Source of the DNA: Dinochytrium kinnereticum
Taxonomy: Eukaryota; Chytridiomycota; Chytridiomycetes; Chytridiales; Chytridiaceae
DNA length: 64,000 nt
Reading direction: 5' to 3'
Assembly: GCA_027604005.1 (NCBI GenBank)
Contig: JADGJT010000002.1
Coordinates: 147,458-211,457 of the forward strand
The first letter of the stretch is position 1. Each line of letters begins with the position of its first letter. A program made the position numbers and the translations under genes. The notes beneath the pieces are model-generated. The model saw nothing but the letters and a program-made list of their open reading frames with translations. It was not told the origin of the DNA and ran no database searches. This document shows positions 1-12,197 of this stretch, piece after piece.

Positions 1-725
1 ATGGCCTACACAAAGGGCCTGCCCGCCGTCTTCTTCATGCAGTTCATTGCATCAAACAAAACAAGTCAAGTGGGAAACACTACAAGCATCGTGGGAACCG
101 ATATCCTTAGGACTGCTTCGTTCTACCCTTACGTGGATGAGTACTCGGAAATGGTCATCCCCAACAGCTTCAACCTCCTCACGCAATGGTCGCTGACAAC
201 CGTCAACATTCCAAAAATACAAATGATCATGTTCTTTAGAGGTCAACTTTACAAGTCTGGACTGATGGCATGGACAAAATTCAGTGATGGAGGACTTCAT
301 TACGTCCCGGCGAGGACGATCAGAGTCACCTTGAAGAATGGTAACCTGGCCACTCGTGGCATTTTTTTTTTCCCCCAACAACCACAACAAAACTGTGAGA
401 AGAACCTCTTAACTCTTTTTCCATTCTCACCTTAGGCGTTCCTGTTGAAAATGGAGTGATTTGGGAACCAACCAGTTGCACACTTGCAACTTGTACTTGC
501 ATTGACAATATCTGCGGCCAGCTCTGCACGGACCGGAATAATTGCCCCATCACGGTTCGATTGGGCTGGCAAGGCACTGATGCCAATGGAGGGATCTTGA
601 CCAGCTCCAGTGAGTTACTTTGCAAAACTACCGTATTTGGTTTTCTTGTCGATCGTAATGCATTTTATTGACCTGTTTATTTATTGTCAGGCTTGGATAT
701 CTGGAAGTTCCAAAACGCGTTTTAG
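1..725 (+). CDS. Cys-rich protein of unknown function (probably 5'-partial), 3 exons
   Basis: I do not recognise this gene. Exons read in one frame as 1-340, 436-609 and 691-725, with GT-AG introns at 341-435 and 610-690; the last exon ends WKFQNAF and TAG. The window opens on an ATG, but no signal peptide or upstream sequence is visible, so the true start may lie outside. The middle exon carries a dense cysteine group (SCTLATCTCIDNICGQLC) that suggests disulphides and an extracellular or lumenal domain. The first exon contains several NXT-type sites (NKTS, NTTS). The neighbour is the convergent POLG gene 200 bp away. Splicing is well supported because each join keeps the frame; function is open. 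Confidence 0.55.
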
Positions 726-923
726 GAGGACCCACACATTTGTTGGAACCACTTTTTTTTTTTTTTTGTATATGTTTGCTATCAAATAAATTCACTAAAA
801 AATGGATGCTTAGTGAAAGGAAACAAAGGCATTTGAGATTATGCGTTGGATGTGCAGGTATTAAATGAAACAAGTTGACAGAATGAAAAAGAAGAGAAAA
901 AATAATTTAAAGAACCAAGACTT
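726..923. other. Short convergent intergenic spacer with poly-T tract
   Basis: This spacer lies between the stop of the first gene and the stop of POLG. It holds a run of 15 or more T near 757-772 and AT-rich sequence that would serve as 3' ends for both genes. No coding signal was seen. Confidence 0.5.
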
Positions 924-3900
924 TCAAAGCATTACTCTCAAACTCTGTGAATTCTTTGCAGCAGGCATACTCATCATCTGAGTTTGAAGCCACTCTATGT
1001 TGACCTCTGGTTCAGGTTTAGGTGTATCCTGTTCTATCGATTCGAACAATGATCGTGTTGCGACTATAGAAGGAAGCTCATCACCATAGATCGCCTTCAG
1101 ATTTTTCTTCTCTTCATCAAGCTTGACCAGGATCTCTTGAATGGTCACAGAAACGCCTTTAGGAATCGCGGAGGGATTCGAAGGGGTCACGCAGTCCATG
1201 TCGACTTCCTTTCTAAGAACGTGGTCGATATCTACGGCCGAAAAGAAGGCCACATTCTATGAGAATTCAATTGTTAAATGAGCTTGAGTTTTGTCCTTCC
1301 AATTCGGCCCATAAAGAGAAAGGGTAGATACCTGTGGTAGATCGTCGATTCCGAGCTCTGAGGCAAACATTGCACGTGTCCATAAGTTGCTAATGTTAAG
1401 AGCGAATGCCGCGAGGATGGCGTCGTCGTTGTGGACCAAGAAGCGAACCTCGTCGTGGATACTGATCATAAACCTTCCTCGAATCTTCATGCGACGCATA
1501 AGGTAGTTCATACCTACGAGGAGAAGGTGGAGGTAGTCCACACCCGAGGATTGAACGATCCAGTTGACGCGGGTTGTAAGAAACTTTTATAGTTTTTAAG
1601 ATTTCCGCATTAAGTTTTATGAAATGGTATGAGGAAGCGTGAATAGCGGTTAGATACTTTTGAGAAGGATAAGCGATAAAATGAATTAAGAAAATAGAGA
1701 TATCAAAACTAAGAAAACCTCAAAAAAAAAACAACTCACATCTTTCTCAACGTTCTCCGGCAGTAACGACTCCGGGATCTCGCACCCCAAAACCGGCGTC
1801 ACTGGAACACTCGACTGCGCAATCCGCTCCAGCTCATTAAACAAATAACTTTCCGTCCCTCCACTCCAATATCCTGCCTTCGAGTTCCGCCTTCCTCCCC
1901 CAGTAAAACACCGAGTCCCCTTCGTTTCCAAAAATAACTTATTGGCCCGCTTTCGCAACTCCTCCCTTGGGATCCCGGGATTATTTTTTGCAAGCAGGTC
2001 GGTGGTATGTTTAATCCCTGCTCCATACAGTCGGCTATAATTAAACACTTTAGCCGCATCCCGGGTAATGCCAACAATGTCACCCGTAACAGAATGGAGA
2101 TCTGTTCGGTTCTTTTTGTTGCCTTGTAAGGTCATGAATCCAAGCGGCGTTCCGCCATGAATCCGGAATTGAGCGTCCCCAATTAACGAGCATATCCATA
2201 ACTCCTCGCTGTCAACATCGGCACCAACGATGGAATATCCTGGAGGTGCCTCAACCAAAGCTTTAAGCTCAGATCCGATACGATTCTTTTTGGCGTTAGA
2301 CGCCGTTAACCACGTGTTTTCTATGGCACGTCTAGTTACGGTTCCCATGGAGACAACCTGAGGGATAATAACGTGGAGCGATTTGTTGGCGTCGCCGCGG
2401 TACGCGCTATTTAAAGGAGAAGTATCGACGACCAGTTGCCGGAGGATGCGGTTTCGCGCGGATAACCAGTAAGAGCATTCTGATGATAAGAGTAGGATTT
2501 CCTTTGCACGTGGGTTAGACGAAGTGAGAACCCCGTCCTCAAGAGCTTTGATGAACGGTCTTGAAAGAGGGTTCCCGACGTTATAGTCGCCATCTCGGTG
2601 GGGTATGCGATAGTATTTTCTCTCTTTGCACACAGTTTCAGGAAGCTTTGATGGTGGAATTGGGGTTTCAGAGAGGTTGCTTGCTTCCTTGGACGGCACG
2701 CAAAACGTCCAACCACATTCTGAGGTGTGGAAGAGTGGGTACCCTTTCCATTCGAGCTTGAGAAGGTATGGAACGACGCGTTTACTAAGACTGAGCTTTA
2801 CCCGCTTTTCTTTACTATCCCAAAGATCTCGATACCACTGCGGCTTATCCACTAGGACTTTAGCCCTAGCAGATGGGTACTCCCAATCAAGATTCCGTAA
2901 CCAAGGATCCTCTTCCCAGTTTTCTGTGGCCAGGGCTTCGCTTGCGACTTTCAGTAACTCCTCCTCGATAGCCTTTGCATTCGACTGAAATTTGTCCTCC
3001 GCATTCCTTACAAACTCACTCCACCCATCCGTGGTCGTTAAAAACATTTTCCCCATCTCAATCATCCCAGCAAAAGAAACAGGGTGAGGGCATTTCATCA
3101 GAAACGCAGGGAGGGTCTTGCAGAAAATGCCGTGAGTAATCCAAACGTCTTTAGCACAATAGCTCATCAAATTTTGGAAATCCGCGAGAACTTCCTCCGT
3201 GCTTCCTTTCACGAAAACGTCTCTTTCGGACTTAGACATATTGTAGTTCAGGTAGAAATTGGCCAAGTATTTGAGACTTGGGAGGGAGCTTGTCGTCATC
3301 CAGGCCTTCATGCCATCAATAACTTCGTCCGGGATGTCAACAGTGCCGTCATTTTCTCTTTCGGCATTTTCAAGTGCATCCATTGTCTCTTTCTTCTTCT
3401 TTTTCCAGGCTGGACGTTGTTGACTCGACAAACCAGCGATAGCAGTGTGCAAGCTCATTGTATCAATCCACCCACATTTGTTGCTCTCAAACCGATACTC
3501 CTCAAGCACTCTAGCTCTGTCATAAGACACTGCATGCCCAACAACAATTCTCTCCTTCGTCGAAGGACCCAATGGAATAAGATAATCCAGTGAAAGCTGA
3601 TCTCTCGTTTTTGAGGCTTGTCGAGATGTGGCTCGCCCAGTTTTTCGGAGAAGACGTGGGGAGACCCATGAATACCATTTATCTGCTGAAGCTGCGACAG
3701 CCATCACCGCCATTGGGTGTTCAGGAACAATCGTCTCAACGTCAAATACAAGAGCATCTGCATCCGGATACTCAACGCTAACGGGTCCGTCCTCATCATA
3801 CCGAGTCCATCCAACCTTCATCTCCCACTTTTTCGGCACTTTCGGAAGTCGCTTTGAAGCAAACTCCCCAGCCAACCTCCGATACTCCATGCTGTGTTCC

Positions 3901-4229
3901 ACTCCCAAGACCTCAAAATGCCTTCCAAGGCCACCACCCTCCCCAGAAGCCAAACTCGGTAGCGGAAACTCGATGGGATCTGAGTCGGGCTCAAGCTTTC
4001 CCGAGAGCTTGAATTTGTCCAGGAGGGCTTTGGAGATCTTTACTTGTTGTGGGCTTGGTTGACGGTTGGATTGAAAGAGGTGGGAACGCAGTGCATTGGA
4101 GATCATTTGGATTCCGACGTCATTCCGTCTGATGCTATGCGTGCGGCGGTGTGCATGGTGCGTGTTGGCGAGCACGGAGCTGGCTCGACGGATGAGTGCG
4201 GTGGACAGTGTCCGTACAGGTTGGAGCAT
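924..4229 (-). CDS. MIP1: Mitochondrial DNA polymerase gamma catalytic subunit (family A)
   Basis: Replicates and proofreads mitochondrial DNA. Three exons: 4229-1740, 1583-1332 and 1256-924, joined in phase 0, giving about 1024 residues. The N-terminus is Arg/Ser-rich without acidic residues ([18 protein letters not shown]), as in a mitochondrial presequence. Exonuclease motif I is FDVETI near residue 162. Polymerase motif A is [10 protein letters not shown] near 669, motif [17 protein letters not shown] near 722, and motif C HDEVR near 873. The second splice restores the conserved [14 protein letters not shown] stretch and the first restores [18 protein letters not shown], which fixes both introns. 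At about 1024 residues it is shorter than the human and yeast enzymes (above 1200), mainly in the linker and C-terminal regions. The start was chosen as the first ATG with a targeting-like sequence. Confidence 0.95.
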
Positions 4230-4381
4230 GCAAACTCACTTTCAAAATTGTCAGGAAAGCTTCCCCTTCATTTTGGACAGATGGTGAAAATACAACCCAG
4301 TGGCGAAACTCCCTGAAGCATCGCTAAGATCGAGGGCAAAAAGTGAGGAGAAGCGAGTAGAGGATATTTATTGTTCGATAT

Positions 4382-5627
4382 TTATTTTACCGAAATATTT
4401 AACGTGATAAGCTCCTGAAGCCAAACAGGTGGTGCGATAGGGCATGTGGCCTCTACGATACTTCTAATCGGGTATGATTTCGATATTCCGGATGGCCGGA
4501 AAATAGGTTCGAGTTTTCGGGGTATTTTCTCCGCAACCTTTGCTGACTCGGATGCTCCTGATGGGAGCTCAAAAGCGGGGTACTTATTAATGGTGTATCC
4601 ACAGCATGAGGAAGGCTTGAATGGAGGCAGCGCGTTTTGGTTACGTTGCCTTGAAAGTGAAGGAGCTGCTGATTTTTTTTCTGAGTGGAGAATATAAGGC
4701 CTTTGATGTAGCTACATACTTACCACCAATTAATCCTGCAAAGGAGTTAAAAAAGTCTAGTTTAGCACTGCTAGAGATGAATGCCCTCTCTCCGATCATT
4801 TTTTTTTTGCTCTCCAGGCGGTCTTTCTGGTTTGGAAGTCAGAACGATATAAACACTAGTGCATACCCTCGTGATCTCCAAATAACGATCATAAGGATCA
4901 GATACATATTCATAAGGCTTCCCGATTGTGACATTTGGATAGCCTAATTGAGTGTTAATGCCGTTCTCACGATTAGAAATGGCTTTCACCATATCCAGTT
5001 CCTTTCTTTGGAGGTTTAGTCAGAAAGTTGGGTTTTGATTCTCCCTTCTCCTCAGCCGGTGCCGACCTCAGGACCAAATCCTTCTTTGGAAGCGGCCATT
5101 GCTGCTCAATGGTTCCAAACAGCGAGCCAGATCCTGACCTGAGGGTGCATGCAAATGAGTTCCCCAAGCTCTTCCAACAACAACAAAAAATAGATAATTC
5201 AAATTCCTCACGGTTTTGGAGGAACAGAGGACGGCTTAAATGGGACTGTCGATATGTTCTTTTCCTTCTGCTGCAGCCTGTAACGCCTTCTCAAAACGAC
5301 CAAGTCGGTGTAAGGCTCATTCTGTATGAGTTGTCAGAATGCTTGTCTCAAAAACATTTCGTGTCAACCTCAAACAGACGAATGAAATCCTTGTCGAAGA
5401 AGGCATCTCGCGTGTTATGGCCCTTCTTCGGAGGTGTTGTGAGAAACTGTTTCCCTTTTGCACGGTTGGCTAGAAATCCCTCTGAGGCGTTTGGTAAAAA
5501 GTCTGGTATCTAAGCTTCTCGCTTTACCATTCCTTTTATCCGTAAAGGGCTCCTTTGCGGATATGTATGAGGCCTCGCTGAAGAGACCGATTCTATCCAA
5601 ATCCTGTCTCTTATCACTTTGCGGCAT
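4382..5627 (-). CDS. CFAP96: Cilia- and flagella-associated protein 96 (C4orf47/UPF0602 family)
   Basis: Family known from cilia, flagella and centrosomes; exact biochemical role unclear. Seven short exons reconstruct one frame: 5627-5528, 5469-5369, 5321-5212, 5138-4990, 4943-4867, 4826-4724 and 4680-4382, about 312 residues, matching the roughly 309 of the human protein. Diagnostic stretches in family order are DLDRIGLFSEASYI near the N-terminus, FFDKDFIRLFE, GSLFGTI, KPPKKGTGYG joined across an intron to YPNVTIGKPYE, and PPFKPSS near the C-terminus. Every intron has GT-AG ends and each join preserves a conserved block. It lies 153 bp from POLG and 225 bp from FYV10 on the same strand. Fungi without flagella are not expected to carry it, so it identifies the organism as zoosporic. 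Confidence 0.88.
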
Positions 5628-5851
5628 GGAGTTCTAACATGTGTACTCGAAGAACAAAAAGAGTTGGAAAAAACAAAATGTGAAATGGATGCATGCAAGA
5701 TTGGGGACAAAGTAAATCTCTTCCTTTCTTCTTTCACACAATCAGACAGGCAAAACAAGAATATTCTTTCAAATTTCTTGTTATTTGAGAGCATGATTTC
5801 CAACACCTGCATCAACTTTTCTGCCCAATTCGCTGGGTACCTAGTGATCGA

Positions 5852-7664
5852 TCATGAAATAAAGGCTTTTCGAGCTTGGGACAGATGGAATTGCTCATGA
5901 GTTCGAGGACATACGACAACTCCACCCGCCTTTCTTGCCATGTCCTCTAGAGACTATAAAATTCAATAGAATAGGTTATTATAAAGGCCAGTAAACCAAA
6001 TCAAAACAAATTCTCCACCTTTGCCCCGTAAACATTTCCATTCGGCAGAACCATTGGAGAATTATCTTCGTTCATAATGCCACCAGATATCTTGCAAACC
6101 AGGCATGAGTTCAGATGGTGTGCATTCGGGAGCTTGTCAGCAATTGCGCCAAATAGATCTGCCGAGCACACGGGGCAGTTTAAGTTCCGGTTGCTCGCAT
6201 CATAACACATTGGGGTTTTCAATGCAGTAAGACCTGCTTGAAGACTAGTCCGAAGAAGAGGCTGACGGGTCAAGCAGTTGAGGGCAAAGTTATCTGCTCG
6301 GAATTGTTCAATGAGTTGATTCCACCGTTCCACATCAAATAGCATCTACATAAAAAAAAAGAAAGATATGAGATGAGATTGATGCTAGATTGAGGAAATA
6401 GGAACAACTAGAATAAACCCCATACCTTGTATCGATCGCATTCGGTCTGCACATTGAAGGCCAGCAACGCTGAAGCAAGTTGAATTTCCTTCATATATAT
6501 GTCATTAAAGGGCGTCAACCACTTTCGAAGATAGGTAATAGCATCCTTAAGCTTCCTCTCCCGGACAAATTCAATGTATTCCTGCAACCGCAAATTGAAT
6601 TCAAGCTTGCTCTATTAAGTGCAAAATACTTATCAGCATTACGAAATGGCTCTCCAATGTAAACCTTAATCTTTTTCAAGCTTGAGCTATTCTCCTTGCA
6701 CCATTGCAGACATTCCTGACAGTTACGATTACGCAAAGAGCTCTCTATTTTTCTTGATTGCGTAAAGAGTTCCAGATCAACGAGTTGCTACATCATTTGA
6801 TTTGCTTTAACAAAAAAATCCTCAAAACTCCAAGAAGCACATAACTTTGAAAGCGGCTGAACAAACCTCGATCCCAGATGTATTTGTAAGATAGTCAGCA
6901 GACTGAAAAAATCCTTGCCGAAGCATGTAATCGACCAAAATTCTGTTGAGCCTAGTTTTACTCCACCGCTCGTATCCTGGAGATTCATATAATTGCATTC
7001 CTCCAAGCTCATTTAAATGCTCGAGTCGTGAGCGACTTCTCTGGACGATGGCGGCTTCATCCGATTTGGAATCCTTAAGCTAGGAAAATAGTGGTGTTAG
7101 ACATGGCAATATTGGAGGCTTCTTAAACTAAACAAAAAAATAAATCAGGAGGCGATGGTAAATGGACTATTACCAACTTGTGACGCGGGGGAATAAACTT
7201 ACTTTCCGCTTCAAAGAATGCAGACGATTAACCATGCCATCAAGGGATTTGATGGCATCCTCCGCAGATGTTGAATCGGCGTCCTTTTCCAGCAAGGCTT
7301 CTGCAGCGGAGTTGACCAGAGTGAGTTCCTTTTCAAAATGGCGTTGAGATGTTTTGAAGGCTCTCTTGAACTGCTCCAGCGGGACCTTTTCATACCAAAC
7401 AATTGCGAAATGGTAATAATCAGATAGATATGGGAGCAAGGAATGAGGGTGAATGAGTGGAATGGATACGGAATAATACCTTGATCAGAGGCTGCTCGAG
7501 GTTTGTGAGACCTGCAGAAGCGATGAAACCAGAACAAGCAGAGGATTAGAAGCGTGGGAAGCAAGAGGATGCGGCACAGAGCAGCAGCAGCAGCAGCAGC
7601 AGCAATCAATGCCGCTCGTTGCGTGTGCAGAAGCGATCAACAGACCATCCGCGTTCAGCTTCAT
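5852..7664 (-). CDS. FYV10: GID/CTLH E3 ubiquitin ligase RING-type subunit (MAEA/Fyv10/Gid9)
   Basis: Catalytic-module subunit of the GID/CTLH ubiquitin ligase, which in yeast degrades gluconeogenic enzymes. Exons: 7664-7646 (tentative), 7511-7480, 7385-7203, 7079-6867, 6787-6665, 6611-6426, 6345-6019 and 5953-5852; about 394 residues, close to human MAEA at 396. Order of parts: N-terminal NLEQPLIK-VPLEQFKRAFK coiled segment, LisH (NRILVDYMLRQGFFQSADYL), CTLH helices (LEFNLRLQEYIEFVRERK), then the Gid-type RING with CPVC, HLNSCLVCK, the LPNGNVYG signature and a final exon CPRTHEQFHLSQARKAF. The last exon is small and easy to miss. Exon 1 uses a non-consensus donor (G/GTCTGT) but restores an N-terminus like other fungal Fyv10. 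Human and yeast Gid2/RMND5 is the usual RING partner; none is seen here, but WDR26/Gid7 lies 11 kb away. Confidence 0.93.
7576..7603. repeat. (CAG)n trinucleotide microsatellite
   Basis: Eight to nine tandem CAG units (CTG on the coding strand) lie inside the first intron of FYV10, in the 215-bp interval that also acts as its promoter side. Read as coding it would give a run of Cys, Ala or Leu, which is implausible and supports the intron assignment. Confidence 0.85.
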
Positions 7665-7878
7665 TGCGGGTGCAGTGATGGTTTGGAGTAGGAGGAGTAG
7701 GAGGAGGAGGTGTTGGAGGTGAAGGTGAGTGACAACCAACCAAAATCAGAAATAAATAAATAAATAATAGTAACCCCCAACACCAAAAAATCACAAAGCA
7801 AAGAAAGATTCGCAAGAAGGCCCAGCGGCTCCCCCCGTGTCACATTTGAAACAAGCATCAACTCTCCAGCCAGCAACG

Positions 7879-9277
7879 ATGGCCACAGCACCCGCCATCC
7901 CTCCTGCAGCAGACTCGTCCTCTGCATCCATCGCAATGAGCCAGACCGGCAGCCTGCAGCCGCTGCTCACCGGCGACTACATGGGCAGCGACAGGATGCT
8001 GGCCGAGGCTTTGTCTGTGCTCTGTCAGGGCCTATACGGGCTGCTGGAGCGGGCAGAGTTCTCTCGATCGCACTCCGTCTCCCCTGCATCTCTTCAGGCT
8101 CTTGACGCTGAGATGAGAGAGAAGATTGAAAGTGTGCGAAGGAAGCGTCCTGACTCACAGGTGATACTCTCAGAGGAGCACATGAGGCTTTGGCAGGAGA
8201 TAGACAGGCTGGTGGCTTTGATCGAGAGCCTCATGTCGTCAGGAAGCCCTGGTGGTAAGGCCGCCTTACCTCCTCCGACCTACAAAGAGGCCATGGCTGG
8301 AGTCAAGGTGGCGAATCAAGATTTTAATTCTCTACATGACGTCGTTAATGCTATCGACCGGATTCTATCTGCCGCCCCAAGGATGGTGAATCAAACCGCT
8401 GCCGTCTCTGATCGCCAGAAGCAGAGATTGGCCGCTGCTTCTATGGTTGCGCTCATTGAGCGTCTCCTCGCTGGTCGAGAGGAGTTTGAGGCCCAAAGGG
8501 CAGTCGCCACACAACCCTCCAGGCACGCCGTTCTCAACGACCTCATCGATCGCATCGTCACCGCTGGTGGAAGGACCTATTCAGACCAAAGAGTCGAGCT
8601 TTCTGCCTACCAAAGGGATCTCATGGATCTCATCAGGTTGATCCGTGTGATTGAGCAGCAAAAAGGGCGTTATGCCAACCAGGTATGTTTTAACCCTATT
8701 TTCAACATGCACGTCTTGCAAGATATCGGCAGATGGCGGGCGCCATATTCTTTTGGAAAGACTTTGGAAGATGGAGGGCGTGACGTTGGCGGAAGGTCTT
8801 TCAGACTTGACGCTACTGAAACAAACCTCACACTTGCAGTCTTTTTCATCCCCATGTAGCTATAACATACTGACTTATCATCATCTCTAAAGGACTATGA
8901 GAGCCGGGAGATGATCCTTCAGCGCGACCTTGCGGCTCTCGAAAAGGAAATCAACGCTTATGAAAAAACCCAAATGCTAGACCAACGTTTTATTGTTTCA
9001 GATGCGAAGCAGCGAGATATGTTTATGAAAAACATGGTCGCACGCATCTGCCGTATGGAGGATCGCCGCTTCGAGAATCAGGATGCTGTCGCGGTGAAGG
9101 ATCTTAGGGAGGACAGCATTGAGGAGGTAATTTCGCCTCTTTATCCCGAAATCATCTTTTCTTTCATTCCGTATTGTCGTTATCATATCTTGACCGTTTC
9201 CTTTACCTTTCTAGCTGATGATGCGTCTGAACAAGGCGCAGCGCATGGACGATCAGCGCGCTTTCTTGCTTCGCTAG
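7879..9277 (+). CDS. Conserved-looking helical protein of unknown function, 3 exons
   Basis: I do not recognise the family. Exons 7879-8682, 8893-9126 and 9215-9277 join in phase 0 and give about 366 residues. The N-terminus is Ala/Ser/Pro-rich and low in complexity up to about residue 35; the rest is predicted almost wholly helical, rich in Leu, Arg, Glu and Asp (RLWQEIDRLVALIESLM, RLIRVIEQQKGRYANQ). It ends in a basic, Met-rich segment (LMMRLNKAQRMDDQ). No transmembrane segment, zinc site or nucleotide-binding motif is visible. The first true ATG is at 7879; upstream in-frame codons lack an ATG. It shares a 215-bp divergent spacer with FYV10 and is followed by VPS5, but neither neighbour proves a function. 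Confidence 0.75.
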
Positions 9278-9444
9278 AGTCAATTCTTTTCATTCCTTTT
9301 CCGGCTGTTATCTCCATCTTCCCTTTTCCGTTTCTTTCTGTAAAATCAATGCATAGTCAGATATAAAAAAACAGACAACAGACCCAGCACAACATGTTCA
9401 CCTCATCCCTCCCTGTAAGATACCTTGAAAATTTTCTTGCGCCA

Positions 9445-12098
9445 ATGGATGACTTTGGCTCAGGCGTATGGGACGACGCTCCGTCGTCCTCAACTCGACC
9501 ATTTTTTGAACAGCCCCTGACTACCTCCTCTCCATTCGCATCGGAGCCTCAAGATGAGGATGAGTCGCATTCCGTTCCGGCAAAGCCTGAAATGCCTGAG
9601 CCGCTTGAATACTCGTCAGCCTTCTCCTCCGTTCCAAGCGTGTCCAACCCAACCCCGACCAACAGCCTAAACGGCTACGGAGGATTTGGCCATGCCCCTA
9701 TACTTCCGCCTGCAGCTTCCTCTAGCCTTGTTTCAAACCCTCTTCTCTCGTCCTTCCCTGCCTCCCCTTCTCCATTCGACACGGATCTCCCATCCGGCAA
9801 CAAAGCCTCTGACCCAGACGACTTTTACCTGAGGGCGGGAATTGGAAGTCTCCGTCTAGCAGAGACACGGGCCTCAGCAGACAATGCGTCCATCATCCCT
9901 ATCCCACCGTCTGAAACAGGAACTATTGGTTCTGTTGATGACGACGCTGAGGCTCGTGGACCTCTTTCTTTGCATTCGGCTGCCGCGCACTCGGCCTGGG
10001 GTCAAGAACCACCGAGCGTTACTACGACAAAATCGAGTGGAACTAGTGGATTCTTTGATCCTTTACAACATGCTGTCGATGATCATTACGGGGGGGCTTC
10101 TATGGTGCCGGAGGCTTTGGCAGCGAAAGAAAACATCCAGTTATCTCGAAGCGATGTGCCATCTGGACAGACTAGCTCAACCAACGAGGTTAAAGATCTC
10201 CCTTCCCCCCAAATGGTTGCAGTTGGTTAAGGCGCATGGCTTATGATAAGAAATGGTCTTCACTGTATCTAAATTATTTCCTTTGCAGCCAACCTTTGAA
10301 ACTTCAGAATACGAGTTCGATGTCTCCGTCTCGGAGCCTCAAAAGATTGGGGACCCATTGAGTGCACACGTGTCCTACAAAGTCAGAACAAAGGTAATGC
10401 CATTTCCGTCCTTTCACAATTGACCAGGTATTCTGTTCAAAACTTGTTTAAGCAGACAAATGCACCCGGATTTCGGAATCTGGATTTCACGGTCAGCCGC
10501 AGATATAGAGATTTTCTATGGCTCTATAACCAGCTCACGATTCGATATCCTGGAGTCATTGTCCCACCCGTTCCAGAAAAGCACGCTATTGGTATGCTTT
10601 AGATTTTTCTTAGACTTTCCCAATCTTGATGCTCATTACTCTATCACAGGAAGGTTCCAGGACGATTTTGTGGAATCTAGACGTTTTGCCTTGGAGCGAT
10701 GCATCAAAAAGATTGTTTCACATCCCCTTCTTCAGCTGGACGAGGACGTCAAGATGTTCCTAGAATCGGAGTCTTTTGCGGTTGATGTAAGCCCTTTCAC
10801 CCCTTACACTTTTGTTCCATTGCTCCTTTGTTGTATTTGTTGAGTCGCTCACCGTGTCATTTCAGAAAAAGCGTGATGACACAGCAAAGGGCGGTCTCAT
10901 GGCGGCATTTAACACTGCGATGTCGACTGCGGCTGCTATTACGACCTCTAGAATCGATAACGACCAGGTAGGCCCGGTCCTGCAGAAATGTCCATGTTAA
11001 GGCTTGGGTGCTTTGCAGATCTTTGAGGGTCGCCGAGATCAGATAGATGCCGTTGAGGGTCAGCTTCGTGCCCTTCTTAAGGCTTTAGAATCCCTGTCAA
11101 AGTATCGCAAAGGTATATTCTGTTTATCTAATCAATTTGAAGTCCTTGCTTGCGCAAAGTTATTTGACGCCTAACCTTTTCTTGGACCCAAAGATCTTGG
11201 TAGTGCGACTTACGACTTCGGAGAGAGCATGATCGCGCTTGCATCTGTTGAAGTCAATAAGCCTGTCGCTAGCAACCTGGTGGTTTTGGGGAATATTCAG
11301 AAGAAGATTAAGGAGATTCACGATAAGCAGGTAAGAATAGCGGTGAAGAACATGCTGTCAAGTTCCGCAGGAGAAATTAAGTCATCGCTGTTTTACAGGC
11401 CAAGCAAGATATGTATCACATTATTAGTGTGGTTGATGAGCACATTCGCATTATTAGCTCCGTAAAGGTACTTAACCTTGCTCGATCCAGTCGCTGACTG
11501 ATTTTTCAGAATGCTTTCAATTCTCGATTGAAATGCTATCAAAGTTGGCAGACGTCGGAGAGTAACTTCATCCGGAAAAAAGAGGTGCTGGATCGGGTTA
11601 AGAGTACAGCAAAAGTTCGATTGGATAAGATATCCGTGGGTTCCTCCGAAGTTGCAGAGGTACGTGATTAATATCTCTTTTATAATATTATGATGCTTTC
11701 TTTTTCCCTTTGTTTTGTTTAGAGCATTTTACTCGAATCTCTCTGTATTGAATCTAATTTTCATTATGAATCAGCTCGAGAAGCAACTCCTACAAAGCCG
11801 AAAGGCTTTTGATGATACAACAACTCTCTTGCGTGTCGAACTGGACCGTTATGAGAAGGAAAAGATTGTTGACTTTACGATCGCTATCCAAGGCTTTTTG
11901 CGCTCATTGATTGAAACTCAGAAAGAAGTAAGGCCTTATCTTTCTTCCATTTTGTTTTGGTTTATTTTCTGCTACATAAGGTGTTTACTAATGTTTTGGG
12001 TATTCTTGTAGATTATTGCGCTTTGGCAGACCTATCAAGTCGAAGCAAGCCAGCCGTCCGATCCTATTTCCTCCAGTTATTCCTCGTCTGCTTTCTGA
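9445..12098 (+). CDS. VPS5: Vps5/SNX1-type sorting nexin (PX-BAR), retromer component
   Basis: Membrane-bending part of the retromer that recycles receptors from endosomes to the Golgi. Eleven exons: 9445-10221, 10289-10393, 10456-10591, 10650-10786, 10866-10967, 11019-11112, 11194-11330, 11399-11467, 11510-11659, 11775-11927 and 12012-12098, about 648 residues. The first exon is a long disordered Ser/Pro/Asp region. A PX domain follows, with the phosphoinositide-binding pattern SRRYRDFLWLYNQL and PPVPEKHAIGRFQDDFVESRR. A C-terminal BAR domain of three helical stretches runs from about residue 410 to the end, with the family motif near ALWQTYQ. Start taken at MDDFGSG (9445); an in-frame ATG at 9394 would add 17 residues. 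Confidence 0.93.
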
Positions 12099-12197
12099 TG
12101 AAGATCTTTTCTCTTCCGTTGTATGATGCTGCCTGATACCTCCAGAAAAAAATGTCAGTTTGCCAATATAGTAATAGTGTAAACATACGCTTTGTTT

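Noticed and set aside
52..390. Minus-strand ORF of 112 codons opposite the first gene
   Set aside because: Antisense shadow of a frame with conserved splice structure; no motif.
2411..4316. Several ORFs of 60-170 codons on both strands within POLG
   Set aside because: The POLG exon explains the region with all polymerase motifs; the others are shadows.
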